Origin: Bacteroidota bacterium
GTDB lineage: Bacteria > Bacteroidota > Bacteroidia > Cytophagales > Cytophagaceae
NCBI GenBank assembly: GCA_023428135.1
Contig: JAEYZG010000069.1
Span: forward strand, 1 to 46,722
Reading direction: 5' to 3'
DNA: 46,722 nucleotides
A program made the translations under genes and the position numbers. This document shows, one piece after another, positions 32,825-42,047 of the stretch. Every line of letters starts with the position of its first letter. Position 1 is the first letter of the stretch. A model generated the notes under the pieces. That model was not told where the DNA came from, searched no databases, and was given only the letters and a program-made list of their open reading frames with translations.

Positions 32825-35800
32825 TTAGTTGTTTATGTAGATTTTTTCTGTGTAAACTTTGTCTCCGGCTTTCACCTTTACAATATATATACCTGTCGAT
32901 ACATTTAGACTCTTAGTATACACACCTTGCGAAATACTCACATTTTCAGCTCTGTCTACTTCCTGACCAATTATGTTAAGAAATACAATTGAGGCTTCTT
33001 TTTCTTCAATATTTGAGAAATATACATTAACTGTATTTCCAAATGCATTTACTGCGACCTTGCCTTCTATTTGACTGCTTAGTCCGGTAACAACATCTGC
33101 CTTTCTGAACTTAATAAAGAATCTGGTTGTCGTATCTCCTTTTGTTATTGCAGCAGAGTATCCGTTTGAAGACTTTAAATCATGGGAAATGTTTAATAAT
33201 TTATCCTCAAGAATGATATCTGTCGTATCAAAACCTGAGAATTGAGAGGCAGAAATAACATAGTTTCCGGTAACAGGTGCTTCAAGTTTTAATGGGATAG
33301 TTGAATCAATGTAATTTAATGGCAAGCTATTGATTGCGTAGCTTTTTCCATTTGTTAACGAAGATAAATTAGGATTATTGCCTGAATTCTTTAATTTAAG
33401 CGCATCAAGATTTCCGTCAAATGAATCAGATGCGTCTTCTGTAAACTTTAAAACAGTTTCATCAGAATATGCTCCATTTTGAGCAGTTAAATTTATTACA
33501 GGCGGATTATCTACAGAAGTTCTCCATAATGAAGGGTTCTGCGTGGTGATTCTTACATTATTAGTCATTGCAATGCTTGCAGTACCTCCGGTTCCACTTG
33601 TAGTTACAAAAAATCCTTGCAAAGCGGGGATGTATTGTGTTCCTCCATTGATACCTGATCCATTAACAAAAGAAGCATATTTACTGGTTGCCGCATCCCA
33701 GTAATAGATGGCATTGTTAATATTGTTTTTTGTCCATCCGGATTGGGTCCAGTCAATTGTTGAAGGGAAAGGGTTTCCAATCATCCTGAATCCGGAAGTT
33801 GAATTAGGGAATGTTATTTCTGAAGGAACAGTTCCGTGCCCGTAAGTACCAGTGAAATCAAGAGTAGTTGGGGCTGTAAAGTATAAAGAGTATGCCTTGA
33901 ACGGAGCCAGTTCCGTATTCATATCTGTAATTGGAGACCATGCACCATCTATATATTCATATAAACGGGTTGAACCGGGTTTAGTCGGATCTGTAACAGG
34001 TGTATTATCCGCAAAATCGTTAGCTGTAGCACTGTTAAGTGGACATGCAAGATAATGCGTTTTTGTTGAATTCACTGATTTTGAAATCTTAATATTACCA
34101 GTTATAGTTCCGGCATCACCAGTGTTGTAAGAGACACTTCCTGAGTTCAGATTAACTGTAAGATTTCCACCAGAAGCCAGGGTTCCGTTCATAAGAGCAA
34201 GAATTCCGTTTACTGTGGTTGCTGAATTTAAAGAAACAGTAGAAGTACTGTTTACTGACAGGTCATTAAATATTTCACCACCTGTAGTTGTAATTGTTTG
34301 AGGTACTGATCCGTTGAATACAACTTTGCTACCTGTTTCAGAGAATGCAGTAGCGCCATAGCTGGTCCAGTTACCTGCTACATTAATAGTCTTTCCGCTA
34401 CCAGCTAAAATCGCAGTACCTGAAATCGTTAAGTTGTTAGCAGTTAAAGTTGCTTCCGCAGGAGTTTTTGTGCCGCTGTTAGACAAGCTAAGGTTATAGT
34501 AACTAAACGCGTTGATTGTTTGGTTTGTACCATTGAAGTTGATTGTGCTTCCAGTTGTAGTATAGCTATTTGTCCCTGGAGAAAATGTATTAGCTATTCC
34601 AATAGTTCCATTTAATGTCCTAGTTCCTGTGTTTGTGCTAGTTAGGTTGTAGTAGTTAAGGCCTGCGATGTTTTGAGTGCCTGCCCCTGCATATATAATT
34701 GTACCATTATTATGGTTAAACGTTGAAGGGGCTGTTGCTAGGAAGTCTCCACTGATTGTAGTTGTTGTTGCAGGGACTGTTAATGATGCCCCTGATGCTA
34801 ATGATACATTGTAAAATGTATTAGATGAACCTCCTGAAATTGTAGTAGCTCCTGCAAAGTTTACTGTACCTGTTCCTGCATTGAATGTCCCATCATTCAC
34901 CCAATTGTTTTTTATATTAATGGTTTGATTACCTGCAGATAGTATTCCTCCTGAAGGAATGGTCAATATTCCGTTGACTGTTACATTTGAAATAAGAGTA
35001 AGCCCGGAACCACCACTTTTGTTAATGGTCAGATTGTTAAGAGCAACCGAAGAAGTCGGTATTTCATAGTAGCTGTTCACAGCAGTTAAACCATTGTATA
35101 CAATGTTAACTAATCCTGCAAAGGTCGGTAAAGCTGAAAGTGTACCCTGGTCACGGACAATCGTAGCATTATTGGCCAAGGTTAATACGTTGGAAGAATT
35201 ATCTAAAGTACCATTTGTAAGAGTTAAGATACCTCCAACGGTAACATTTCCAGCTAAGTTAATTCCGTTAGGTCTGGAAATAGTAAGGTTTTGTAAGGTT
35301 ACGCCCGGTACGTCTGTAGCTGGAGTAGCTCCGTTAAAGACCATATTGGAAGTTGGGCTGCCAATTAACCCTGAACCAATAATCTGATCTCCGATTGTTA
35401 ATATGTTTGATCCAATAGATAAGTTCCCGGAAGTAAATTTTAACTCCTCGTTAACAGTGACATTTCCAATTAGATTTATTGTTTGGCCGGTTCTATCGAT
35501 GGTTAATTTACCAAGAGTAATGGCAGGTAAATTAGCACCAACTGCTGCCGAGGCAAAATAAATGCCTGAAGTATTGCTTCCGGTTAATGTACCACTTGTT
35601 ATGTTCAGCGCATCATCCAACTTTAGAGTATAGCCGTTTAAATTTAAATTTCCAGCACTTAATGTTAATGCTTTGCCTACTTCAAAATCAGAGAGTAATT
35701 TATAAGAACCGGTTACTATTACATCCTGGACCCCGTTGGTCATAGGAACTGTTGAGGTTATGTTTCCTGTTGATCCATTCAGTTTGATCGTTGTTTGACC

Positions 35801-36727
35801 GCTTGAGGATGCTAATGCACTATAGTCTCCGCTAGTTATTGAGTAACTACCAGAGATGTTAATTAAAGTACTTGCATTGCCGGCTGCTCCATTAAATATT
35901 CCACCTGTCATGTTAAAGCTGCCTATGTTAAATATCACAGATGCAGCAGCATTTTCAGATAATGATCCATTAAAAGTTCCGGCAGATATACCTAATACGC
36001 CTGTTACATTTATTGTATTTGTCCCAGCTCCATAATTTCTAGCTGAAAAAGTTCCTCCGGCGATAGTTAAGTTTCCGGCAACCTGCACACTTCCAGCCTC
36101 ATCAACATTTAAATTACCGTTCTTAACAGATAAATTCTGAGCAACTGTTAACGTACTTGTCAATACAATTATAGTCGGACCATCAATACTGAAATTGTTA
36201 GCTGTTAAATTGGCATCTATAAAAACATAACCAATTGCAGTTCCAGTGATTGAAATGTTTGGGTAATTTAAATTTCTTGGAGTAAAAAAAACATCTTCAC
36301 CGACACTAAAGGTAAAAGTGCTCGTTGGGCTGATTGTTCCAAACTTTAGATTATTGTAAGTATATTCGTCATTAGAAACAGAAATATTATATTTGGCATT
36401 TCCTATTGTGTGGAGGGTTATATCATGATCGAATGAACCAGCGACCAAAGTACCTCCGCTTTCAATAAAAACTCCCCCTGCAACAGTCCACTTGCTGGTA
36501 GCTTTAATATTATGTCCACTTAATATGTGAAATTCGTCTCCTGCAATTAAAAAGGTAGCAGGACTGGTACCTGTTCCATCAGTTCCAGTTACCCAATTTG
36601 CAAGTGTATTTGCAATGAGTCCACTACCGCCAACCCCTGGTACACCTTTGGAATAATACACCGTCGCCCATCCCGGCCCGGCATACAATAGAAGAGCCAT
36701 TAGTATAAGTGTAAAAATTTTTTTCAT
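32825..36727 (-). CDS. Very large surface protein with T9SS type A sorting domain (2)
   Basis: A 1300-residue protein. Residues 1-21 are a signal peptide (LILMALLLYAGPGWA). Residues about 60-860 are a long run of degenerate beta-helix-like repeats built on patterns such as NVTVNGILT-x-TNGTL-x-SSNVLTL and INFNGTNQTINAFSYYNLSLSN, rich in Gly, Asn, Thr and Ser. Residues about 880-1220, with FRMIGNPFPSTIDWTQ near 986, match the equivalent region of the 847-residue protein at 28966. The last 78 residues are a T9SS sorting domain (GNTVNVYFSN...VSTGIYIVKVKAGDKVYTEKIYINN). It is probably a fibrous adhesin or matrix protein. ATG at 36727. It heads the module with the mini-protein and the exosortase. 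Confidence 0.9.
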   Translation of the reverse strand: MKKIFTLILMALLLYAGPGWATVYYSKGVPGVGGSGLIANTLANWVTGTDGTGTSPATFLIAGDEFHILSGHNIKATSKWTVAGGVFIESGGTLVAGSFDHDITLHTIGNAKYNISVSNDEYTYNNLKFGTISPTSTFTFSVGEDVFFTPRNLNYPNISITGTAIGYVFIDANLTANNFSIDGPTIIVLTSTLTVAQNLSVKNGNLNVDEAGSVQVAGNLTIAGGTFSARNYGAGTNTINVTGVLGISAGTFNGSLSENAAASVIFNIGSFNMTGGIFNGAAGNASTLINISGSYSITSGDYSALASSSGQTTIKLNGSTGNITSTVPMTNGVQDVIVTGSYKLLSDFEVGKALTLSAGNLNLNGYTLKLDDALNITSGTLTGSNTSGIYFASAAVGANLPAITLGKLTIDRTGQTINLIGNVTVNEELKFTSGNLSIGSNILTIGDQIIGSGLIGSPTSNMVFNGATPATDVPGVTLQNLTISRPNGINLAGNVTVGGILTLTNGTLDNSSNVLTLANNATIVRDQGTLSALPTFAGLVNIVYNGLTAVNSYYEIPTSSVALNNLTINKSGGSGLTLISNVTVNGILTIPSGGILSAGNQTINIKNNWVNDGTFNAGTGTVNFAGATTISGGSSNTFYNVSLASGASLTVPATTTTISGDFLATAPSTFNHNNGTIIYAGAGTQNIAGLNYYNLTSTNTGTRTLNGTIGIANTFSPGTNSYTTTGSTINFNGTNQTINAFSYYNLSLSNSGTKTPAEATLTANNLTISGTAILAGSGKTINVAGNWTSYGATAFSETGSKVVFNGSVPQTITTTGGEIFNDLSVNSTSTVSLNSATTVNGILALMNGTLASGGNLTVNLNSGSVSYNTGDAGTITGNIKISKSVNSTKTHYLACPLNSATANDFADNTPVTDPTKPGSTRLYEYIDGAWSPITDMNTELAPFKAYSLYFTAPTTLDFTGTYGHGTVPSEITFPNSTSGFRMIGNPFPSTIDWTQSGWTKNNINNAIYYWDAATSKYASFVNGSGINGGTQYIPALQGFFVTTSGTGGTASIAMTNNVRITTQNPSLWRTSVDNPPVINLTAQNGAYSDETVLKFTEDASDSFDGNLDALKLKNSGNNPNLSSLTNGKSYAINSLPLNYIDSTIPLKLEAPVTGNYVISASQFSGFDTTDIILEDKLLNISHDLKSSNGYSAAITKGDTTTRFFIKFRKADVVTGLSSQIEGKVAVNAFGNTVNVYFSNIEEKEASIVFLNIIGQEVDRAENVSISQGVYTKSLNVSTGIYIVKVKAGDKVYTEKIYINN

Positions 36728-37516
36728 AATTATGATTTATTTTCTGTACAAAAGAACTGATTAGTATTAGTTAATTATTTAGTTTGGTATATTTTGTTAT
36801 TGATTTAGAGGTTATTTCCTGAAAAAAAATCCCTATTGAAGGGCAATAATTTTTAAGGAAATATACGAATTGTTTTATTATTTTTTATTCAGATTAGACC
36901 AAAATCATTATACAATCGATGATTGTGCAAATTGTTTTACCTGTAAGGTAAAAATGATTCTCAATAGAAGAGTTGGGGGTGAATTAAATGCTGATATTTT
37001 TGTCTTTTTTAAAGATTGGTGTAGTCTTAGGGTATACGGAAATGCCAATATAGTGGTTGGACTATAATGTTAGTCTGAAACACTTGTAAAGAAGTAAAAT
37101 GTTCATATTCTTCGCAAATATAACCTGATTAGTCGTAAAATTCCCGTTTTTCGTTTGCAAAAATCTTATAAATGGGAATTCTGTTAATAAGAATTAATTT
37201 CAGCAGAATATTCAATCAAATAAAATCCTGATAAATTAAAAAAGTATTATAGTCAAATGTTTGTAATCTGTTTCCTACGTTAAAGAATTAAGTGCTTTAT
37301 TTCAGGAGAAAGTTTTAGCGTAAGAGAGCTATTTTTCAAACTTACATATAGATTTATAACAAAATTAAGTTTAGGCGATAAAATCTTTTTCCTATATATT
37401 TGCAGCTATAGCCATAAAATCATAGGCGACAATTCCCAGATTGAACAACTTATCACTTTATCAGAACGTAGTTTGTCATTCGGGTTTGAAAATATCTAAG
37501 TGTAGAATTGTACAAA
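36728..37516. other. Divergent regulatory gap between surface-protein locus and EPS operon
   Basis: Nearly 0.8 kb of AT-rich sequence. A TTG-started 65-codon frame at 36870 shows no protein-like features and is not called. The right part holds a promoter candidate (37370-37402). The left edge should hold the promoter of the 1300-residue protein, but no clear one is seen. CCTGAAAA, also repeated upstream of rocD, occurs once near 36818. Confidence 0.6.
37370..37402 (+). promoter_or_regulatory. Candidate promoter of the EPS operon
   Basis: TATATTTG (37395-37402) fits the -7 consensus TAnnTTTG exactly, and TTTA (37370-37373) lies 21 bases upstream in the -33 position (one mismatch). This predicts a leader of about 110 bases before the export lipoprotein gene. 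Confidence 0.5.
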
Positions 37517-38287
37517 ATGAATAAAAAAAAATATTTAAGATTTATATATCTTTTTTTTCTTGCCACTTCCATTTTTTCCTGTGTACCGCAAAAAAAGGTT
37601 GTTTATTTACAAGGGAAGCAAAGTGATTCGGTGTTTATTGACCAAGAGCAGTTTGTGTATAAAATACAACCAAGGGATATCTTACACATAAGTATTGTAA
37701 GTCCAGATCCAAGAGTGTCATCTTTTTACAATATACAGCAGACACCAAGTCAGGTGGTTAATCCAGGGAGTACCTATTTGAATGGATACATAGTGAATGA
37801 CTCCGGAATGGTAAATATTCCTGTAATTGGAAAGGTAAATGTTAAAAATCAAGCCCTTTCGGAAATTCAGGCTAACATTGAAAAAATTGTAAGAGAACAA
37901 GTTTCAGATGCTACTGTCGTTGTAAAGCTGCTCAGTTATCGGGTGACAGTGTTGGGAGAAGTGAGAAATCCAGGTATGCATTTTATGTATAATGAACGCT
38001 TTACCTTACTTGAAGCATTGGGAATGGCTGGGGATTTGTCGGAATTTGGAAGCAGAAAGAATGTCAAATTGATGCGTCCTAAGAATGGAGGGACAGAAAT
38101 CGTTCATCTGGACCTTACTGATGAGAATCTTCTGAAATCGCCATATTTTTTCCTGAAGCCCAATGACGTGCTTTATGTCGCACCTATGAAAGCAAAAATT
38201 GATCGAAACAACCTTACTCTAGCTACGACATTATTTGCGGGAATTTCAGCATTGCTTCTTGTTATTAATTTTATAAAATCTAATTAA
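37517..38287 (+). CDS. Polysaccharide export lipoprotein (Wza/Poly_export family)
   Basis: A 256-residue outer-membrane polysaccharide export protein. The leader ends at a lipid Cys (about 22, SIFSC). The Poly_export domain follows (IQPRDILHISIVSPDPRV...GTYLNGYIVNDSGMVNIPVIGKVNVKNQALSEI), then one SLBB domain (YRVTVLGEVRNPGMHFMYNERFTLLEALGMAGDL). A C-terminal hydrophobic helix (about 232-252) lies at the end. It forms the outer-membrane exit for the glycan made by the downstream genes. ATG at 37517 is preferred over a TTG at 37508. The kinase gene begins one base after its stop. Confidence 0.92.
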   Translation: MNKKKYLRFIYLFFLATSIFSCVPQKKVVYLQGKQSDSVFIDQEQFVYKIQPRDILHISIVSPDPRVSSFYNIQQTPSQVVNPGSTYLNGYIVNDSGMVNIPVIGKVNVKNQALSEIQANIEKIVREQVSDATVVVKLLSYRVTVLGEVRNPGMHFMYNERFTLLEALGMAGDLSEFGSRKNVKLMRPKNGGTEIVHLDLTDENLLKSPYFFLKPNDVLYVAPMKAKIDRNNLTLATTLFAGISALLLVINFIKSN

Positions 38288-38288
38288 A

Positions 38289-40646
38289 GTGAAAAAAAGA
38301 GAAGATGAAACAATTGATATAAAAGCACTTTTGAGAAAGGTCTTTGAATATTGGCCTATATTTGTCTTAAGTCTTTTTCTGTCACTTGGATATGCTTACT
38401 TATATATTAGGTACTATACAGAGCCTCAGTATAATGTCTTTTCTACGATCTTGATAAAGCCAAATGAAAAGATGTCGGGATTTCAGGAGATAGATTTATT
38501 CCGCCAGGATAAAAAGAAAGCCAATGAAATGGCAATTCTAAAGTCTTATGAAATGGCGTATAAAACCCTTCAACAGCTGGAATTTAATGTCTCTTATTTT
38601 CATAAGGGGCAGGTTAGAGATGTGGAGTTATATCAGTCTACTCCATTTAAGGTCATCATTGATACGAGTTTCAAGAAACAAGCATTTAATGTCCCTATCT
38701 ATATAAACATCATTTCTTCGAATGATTATAAATTGACAATAGGGAAAACTACAGAGTTAAAACAGGTTTTTACTTTTGGGGAGCCCGTAAAATTGGATAA
38801 TTTATCTTTCACTATAGTTAAGACTGAGGAAAAACTGCAGGCCGCAGATTATTATTATTTTAAACTTCATGACCCAGCACATCTAGCTATTTATTATAGG
38901 AATAAATTACAAATTACGAATTCAGGGGGTAAGGAATCTAGTATTTTGGAGTTATCTACAGTTGGAAATAACATTCAGCGTGAGTGCGATTACCTGAACA
39001 AACTTACGGAGGTTTATATCCAAAACGGACTAGATGAAAAAAATAAGATTGCCAGTAATACCATTAACTTTATTGATAACCAGTTAGCATCGATTGCCTC
39101 TTCATTAAATAGTGCAGAGACAGAATTGGAGAGTTTTAGAAGAAATAATAAAGTGATGGATATTTCATCTGCAGCTACTTCGGTCTTTTTAAAATTGGAT
39201 GAGTTGGAAGCTGAAAAAGCAGTATTACTTTTAAAAGACAAATATTATCACTACATACTGGAATATGTTTCAAGCAACAAGGATCTTGGTGGTGTTGTAG
39301 CTCCTTCTACTATGGGGATAGAAGATCCCCTACTTAATAACCTTACGTTAAATCTTGTTGAGTTAAATAGGGAAAAATCTTCATTAGGTCGGAATACTAC
39401 AGGAAATAATCCATTTTTAAATTCTCTTGAAATCAAGATTAAAAATTCAAAAGATGCTCTTTTAGAAAATGTTAAAAACATTATTAATGGCTCAAGAATT
39501 GCCCTTAATGATATAGAAAAGAGAATTGTTAAATTAGAAAAAGAAGTCCGTAATCTGCCAAGGAATGAAAGGGAATTGGTTGATATTCAAAGAAGGTTTA
39601 ACCTCAATGATCATTTGTATAACTACCTGCTTGAAAAGAAAGCGGAATCTGGAATAGCTAAAGCTTCTAATATTCCAGATAATAAAGTAGTTGAACAGGC
39701 CAGAAGTTTTAATGCATTTCAGGTAGGCCCCAAGACACGTATGATTTATTCGAACGCTTTACTTATCGGATTATCTATACCATTGGCCTTCTTGTTTTTG
39801 AGAAATTACTTCAACAACAAGATACAATCTAAAAAAAGTATTGAAGATCGGACAGATATCCCAGTTATCGGAGTCGTAGGGCATAATGATAATTTAACCA
39901 ACTTAGCAGTACTTAAAAATCCTAAATCGGGTATAGCAGAATCTTTCAGATCTATAAGGATCAATTTACAATACCTTGCTCCTGATAAAGAAAAAAAAGT
40001 TATATGTATTACATCCAGCATTAGTGGGGAGGGAAAAACTTTTACCTCTATTAATCTTGCTTCCATCATTGCCTTATCTGGGAAGAAAACTATTTTGATT
40101 GGAGCTGATTTAAGAAAGCCTAAGATTTTTGAGGATTTTGGATTCGATAATACTAAAGGGCTAAGTACCTATCTTGCTGGTAAAACTACAATGGAGGAAA
40201 TCATCAATAAATCGCAAGTAGATTGTCTTGATATTATTTCTGCTGGTCCAGTACCTCCAAATCCGGGAGAATTGATTCTTTCTAATAGACTTGACCTATT
40301 GATGAAAGAATTAAATCAACAATATGATTTTGTTATAATTGATACTCCTCCAATTGGACTTGTTGCAGATTGCTTTATTCTAATGAAATATTCTGATATT
40401 AACTTATACATTGTTCGTCACAAGTATACTGAGATTAAACTGCTGGATAAAATCAATAATTTTGTTGAGGAGGGAAAGATTAAAAATATGAATATTATTA
40501 TTAATGACCTTTATTACAGCGATGGGAAATACGGATATGACTATGGATATGGATATGGATATGGATATGGACATTACGACGTGGAAGAATCAGAAAATAA
40601 AGGTCTAAAAGACCTAACTAAAAGGTTCTTTAAAAAACTGTATTAA
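38289..40646 (+). CDS. Wzc-like polysaccharide co-polymerase and tyrosine autokinase
   Basis: A 785-residue inner-membrane protein. The N-terminal Wzz-type domain has a first membrane helix at about 22-41 and a second at about 484-504, with a periplasmic coiled-coil region (about 265-450) between. The C-terminal cytoplasmic BY-kinase domain has Walker A S576SISGEGKT584, Walker A' ILIGADLRKP (D607) and Walker B FVIIDTPP (D685). The tail at 742-763 is a Tyr-Gly run with ten tyrosines, the expected autophosphorylation cluster. It sets chain length and export with the upstream Wza-like protein. The start codon is GTG at 38289, one base after the previous stop. Confidence 0.94.
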   Translation: MKKREDETIDIKALLRKVFEYWPIFVLSLFLSLGYAYLYIRYYTEPQYNVFSTILIKPNEKMSGFQEIDLFRQDKKKANEMAILKSYEMAYKTLQQLEFNVSYFHKGQVRDVELYQSTPFKVIIDTSFKKQAFNVPIYINIISSNDYKLTIGKTTELKQVFTFGEPVKLDNLSFTIVKTEEKLQAADYYYFKLHDPAHLAIYYRNKLQITNSGGKESSILELSTVGNNIQRECDYLNKLTEVYIQNGLDEKNKIASNTINFIDNQLASIASSLNSAETELESFRRNNKVMDISSAATSVFLKLDELEAEKAVLLLKDKYYHYILEYVSSNKDLGGVVAPSTMGIEDPLLNNLTLNLVELNREKSSLGRNTTGNNPFLNSLEIKIKNSKDALLENVKNIINGSRIALNDIEKRIVKLEKEVRNLPRNERELVDIQRRFNLNDHLYNYLLEKKAESGIAKASNIPDNKVVEQARSFNAFQVGPKTRMIYSNALLIGLSIPLAFLFLRNYFNNKIQSKKSIEDRTDIPVIGVVGHNDNLTNLAVLKNPKSGIAESFRSIRINLQYLAPDKEKKVICITSSISGEGKTFTSINLASIIALSGKKTILIGADLRKPKIFEDFGFDNTKGLSTYLAGKTTMEEIINKSQVDCLDIISAGPVPPNPGELILSNRLDLLMKELNQQYDFVIIDTPPIGLVADCFILMKYSDINLYIVRHKYTEIKLLDKINNFVEEGKIKNMNIIINDLYYSDGKYGYDYGYGYGYGYGHYDVEESENKGLKDLTKRFFKKLY
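40533..40574 (+). repeat. In-frame hexanucleotide microsatellite in the kinase tail
   Basis: Seven tandem six-base units: GGATAT, GACTAT, four perfect GGATAT (40545-40568), then GGACAT. They encode alternating Gly-Tyr. Each added or lost unit would keep the frame and change the number of phosphorylatable tyrosines by one. Confidence 0.85.
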
Positions 40647-40769
40647 AAAAAGTATGGTCTACTTTCCCCAAATTTGCATATCCCATAGGACATTTGTTCC
40701 TCAATGAGAATAATCCTTACACTATCAAATATATAAGTACGGTTATTATTACTAGTTTTTAAAAAAATT

Positions 40770-42047
40770 GTGGTTACATATTTATCAAGATATTTAAAAA
40801 GTTCTTATAGTAGTTTAATCTATGTTGTTAGCATACAAGGTGTTCTGATAGGGGTAAACTTTTTATGTGGAATATTGAATCTTCGATTTTTAAGTAAATC
40901 TGAATACGCGTTGTATGTGATTATTAATAGTATTATTGCAATATTAAATATTTTAAGTGACAGTGGAATTACATCTGGAGTTTTAATAGAGGGGGCTAAA
41001 TGTTGGAATGATCCTCAAAAGTTGGCAAATGTAATTTGCTCAGCTAAAAGGATAAGAGTAGTATACGCTCTAATATCAAGTTTTTTGGTTTTGCCTTACT
41101 ATTTTTTTGTTTTAAGAGAAGTAGATGTATCTACTAGTTTTATAGTAATAATAAATATCTTGCTAATTTTAAATTTTGTATATCTGTTAAATTTTAATAT
41201 CGAAAATATTCCATTCAAGCTAAATAATGAACATAAATTTCTTCAAAATGTACAATTAAAAGCCTCAGGGATTAAGTTATTTGGAAGTTTGTTAATTTAT
41301 ATAATCCCGAGTGCTATTTGTCTAACCTTTTTTAACACTTTGTCAAGTATATTTTCTGGCGCAAGTATTAAACCAAAATTATCCACTTTTCTCTCGTCCA
41401 AGGGTGAATTCTCCAAAGATGTAAAAAAGACAATATTTTCCACCACTGCAAAAATATTACCATTAAATATATACTATATTTTTTCTGGCCAGATTATCAC
41501 ATTTATCCTATCATTAAAGGGAGACTTAGTAAATATTGCTAATTTGGGAGCATTGGGGGCAGTTGGGATTATATATTCGTTATTTAGAAATGTGTTTTCA
41601 CAATATATAAATCCAATGTTCTCAAAATATGAAAGTAAAGATTCTGCTATAAAAGCATATTACCGAATCAATTTGGCCAATTTTATATTGGCTTTTGGAG
41701 TAGTCTTTATATTGTATACTTTGAAAGAAGTTGTATTTTTTATTCTTGGTCCGAAGTACGAAGGGTTATCACATGAATTTATAATTGCTCTGGTAGCAAC
41801 TGCAATAAATTACATTTCTGCAACATCACTTTCTATGTGGGGGACTAAAAGTAAAAGTTATATAATGAGGCCAAGTTTATATGTGTCTGTTAATATTCTT
41901 GTTATAGCTGGACTTTTGTGGAAAATGAACCTAGATACACTAAATGAATATGTGTACTTTAGTTTTTATTTATCTTTTGCAAATATTATTATAAATCTTT
42001 TGTTTAATTTCTACATATTAAAAAAAGTTAAAGCAAAATGGCTATAG
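40770..42047 (+). CDS. Polysaccharide flippase-like membrane protein (Wzx/MATE-type)
   Basis: A 425-residue protein with about a dozen hydrophobic segments. The first is IQGVLIGVNFLCGILNLRFLSKSEYALYVII, the standard opening of oligosaccharide flippases, and conserved charged breaks follow (SKYESKDSAI, ILGPKYEGL). It should move lipid-linked oligosaccharides across the inner membrane. Start is GTG at 40770, 123 bases after the kinase gene; there is no ATG nearby. It overlaps the next gene by 10 bases. No Wzy polymerase is in the window, so the polymerisation gene is further downstream or the pathway differs. Confidence 0.85.
   Translation: MVTYLSRYLKSSYSSLIYVVSIQGVLIGVNFLCGILNLRFLSKSEYALYVIINSIIAILNILSDSGITSGVLIEGAKCWNDPQKLANVICSAKRIRVVYALISSFLVLPYYFFVLREVDVSTSFIVIINILLILNFVYLLNFNIENIPFKLNNEHKFLQNVQLKASGIKLFGSLLIYIIPSAICLTFFNTLSSIFSGASIKPKLSTFLSSKGEFSKDVKKTIFSTTAKILPLNIYYIFSGQIITFILSLKGDLVNIANLGALGAVGIIYSLFRNVFSQYINPMFSKYESKDSAIKAYYRINLANFILAFGVVFILYTLKEVVFFILGPKYEGLSHEFIIALVATAINYISATSLSMWGTKSKSYIMRPSLYVSVNILVIAGLLWKMNLDTLNEYVYFSFYLSFANIIINLLFNFYILKKVKAKWL

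Noticed and set aside
36870..37067. 65-codon open frame in the gap before the EPS operon
   Set aside because: It starts with TTG, has no recognisable features, no neighbours in register, and lies in AT-rich regulatory sequence.
40533..40574. Tandem GGATAT considered as a CRISPR or origin repeat
   Set aside because: It is in frame inside the kinase gene and encodes the expected tyrosine-rich tail.
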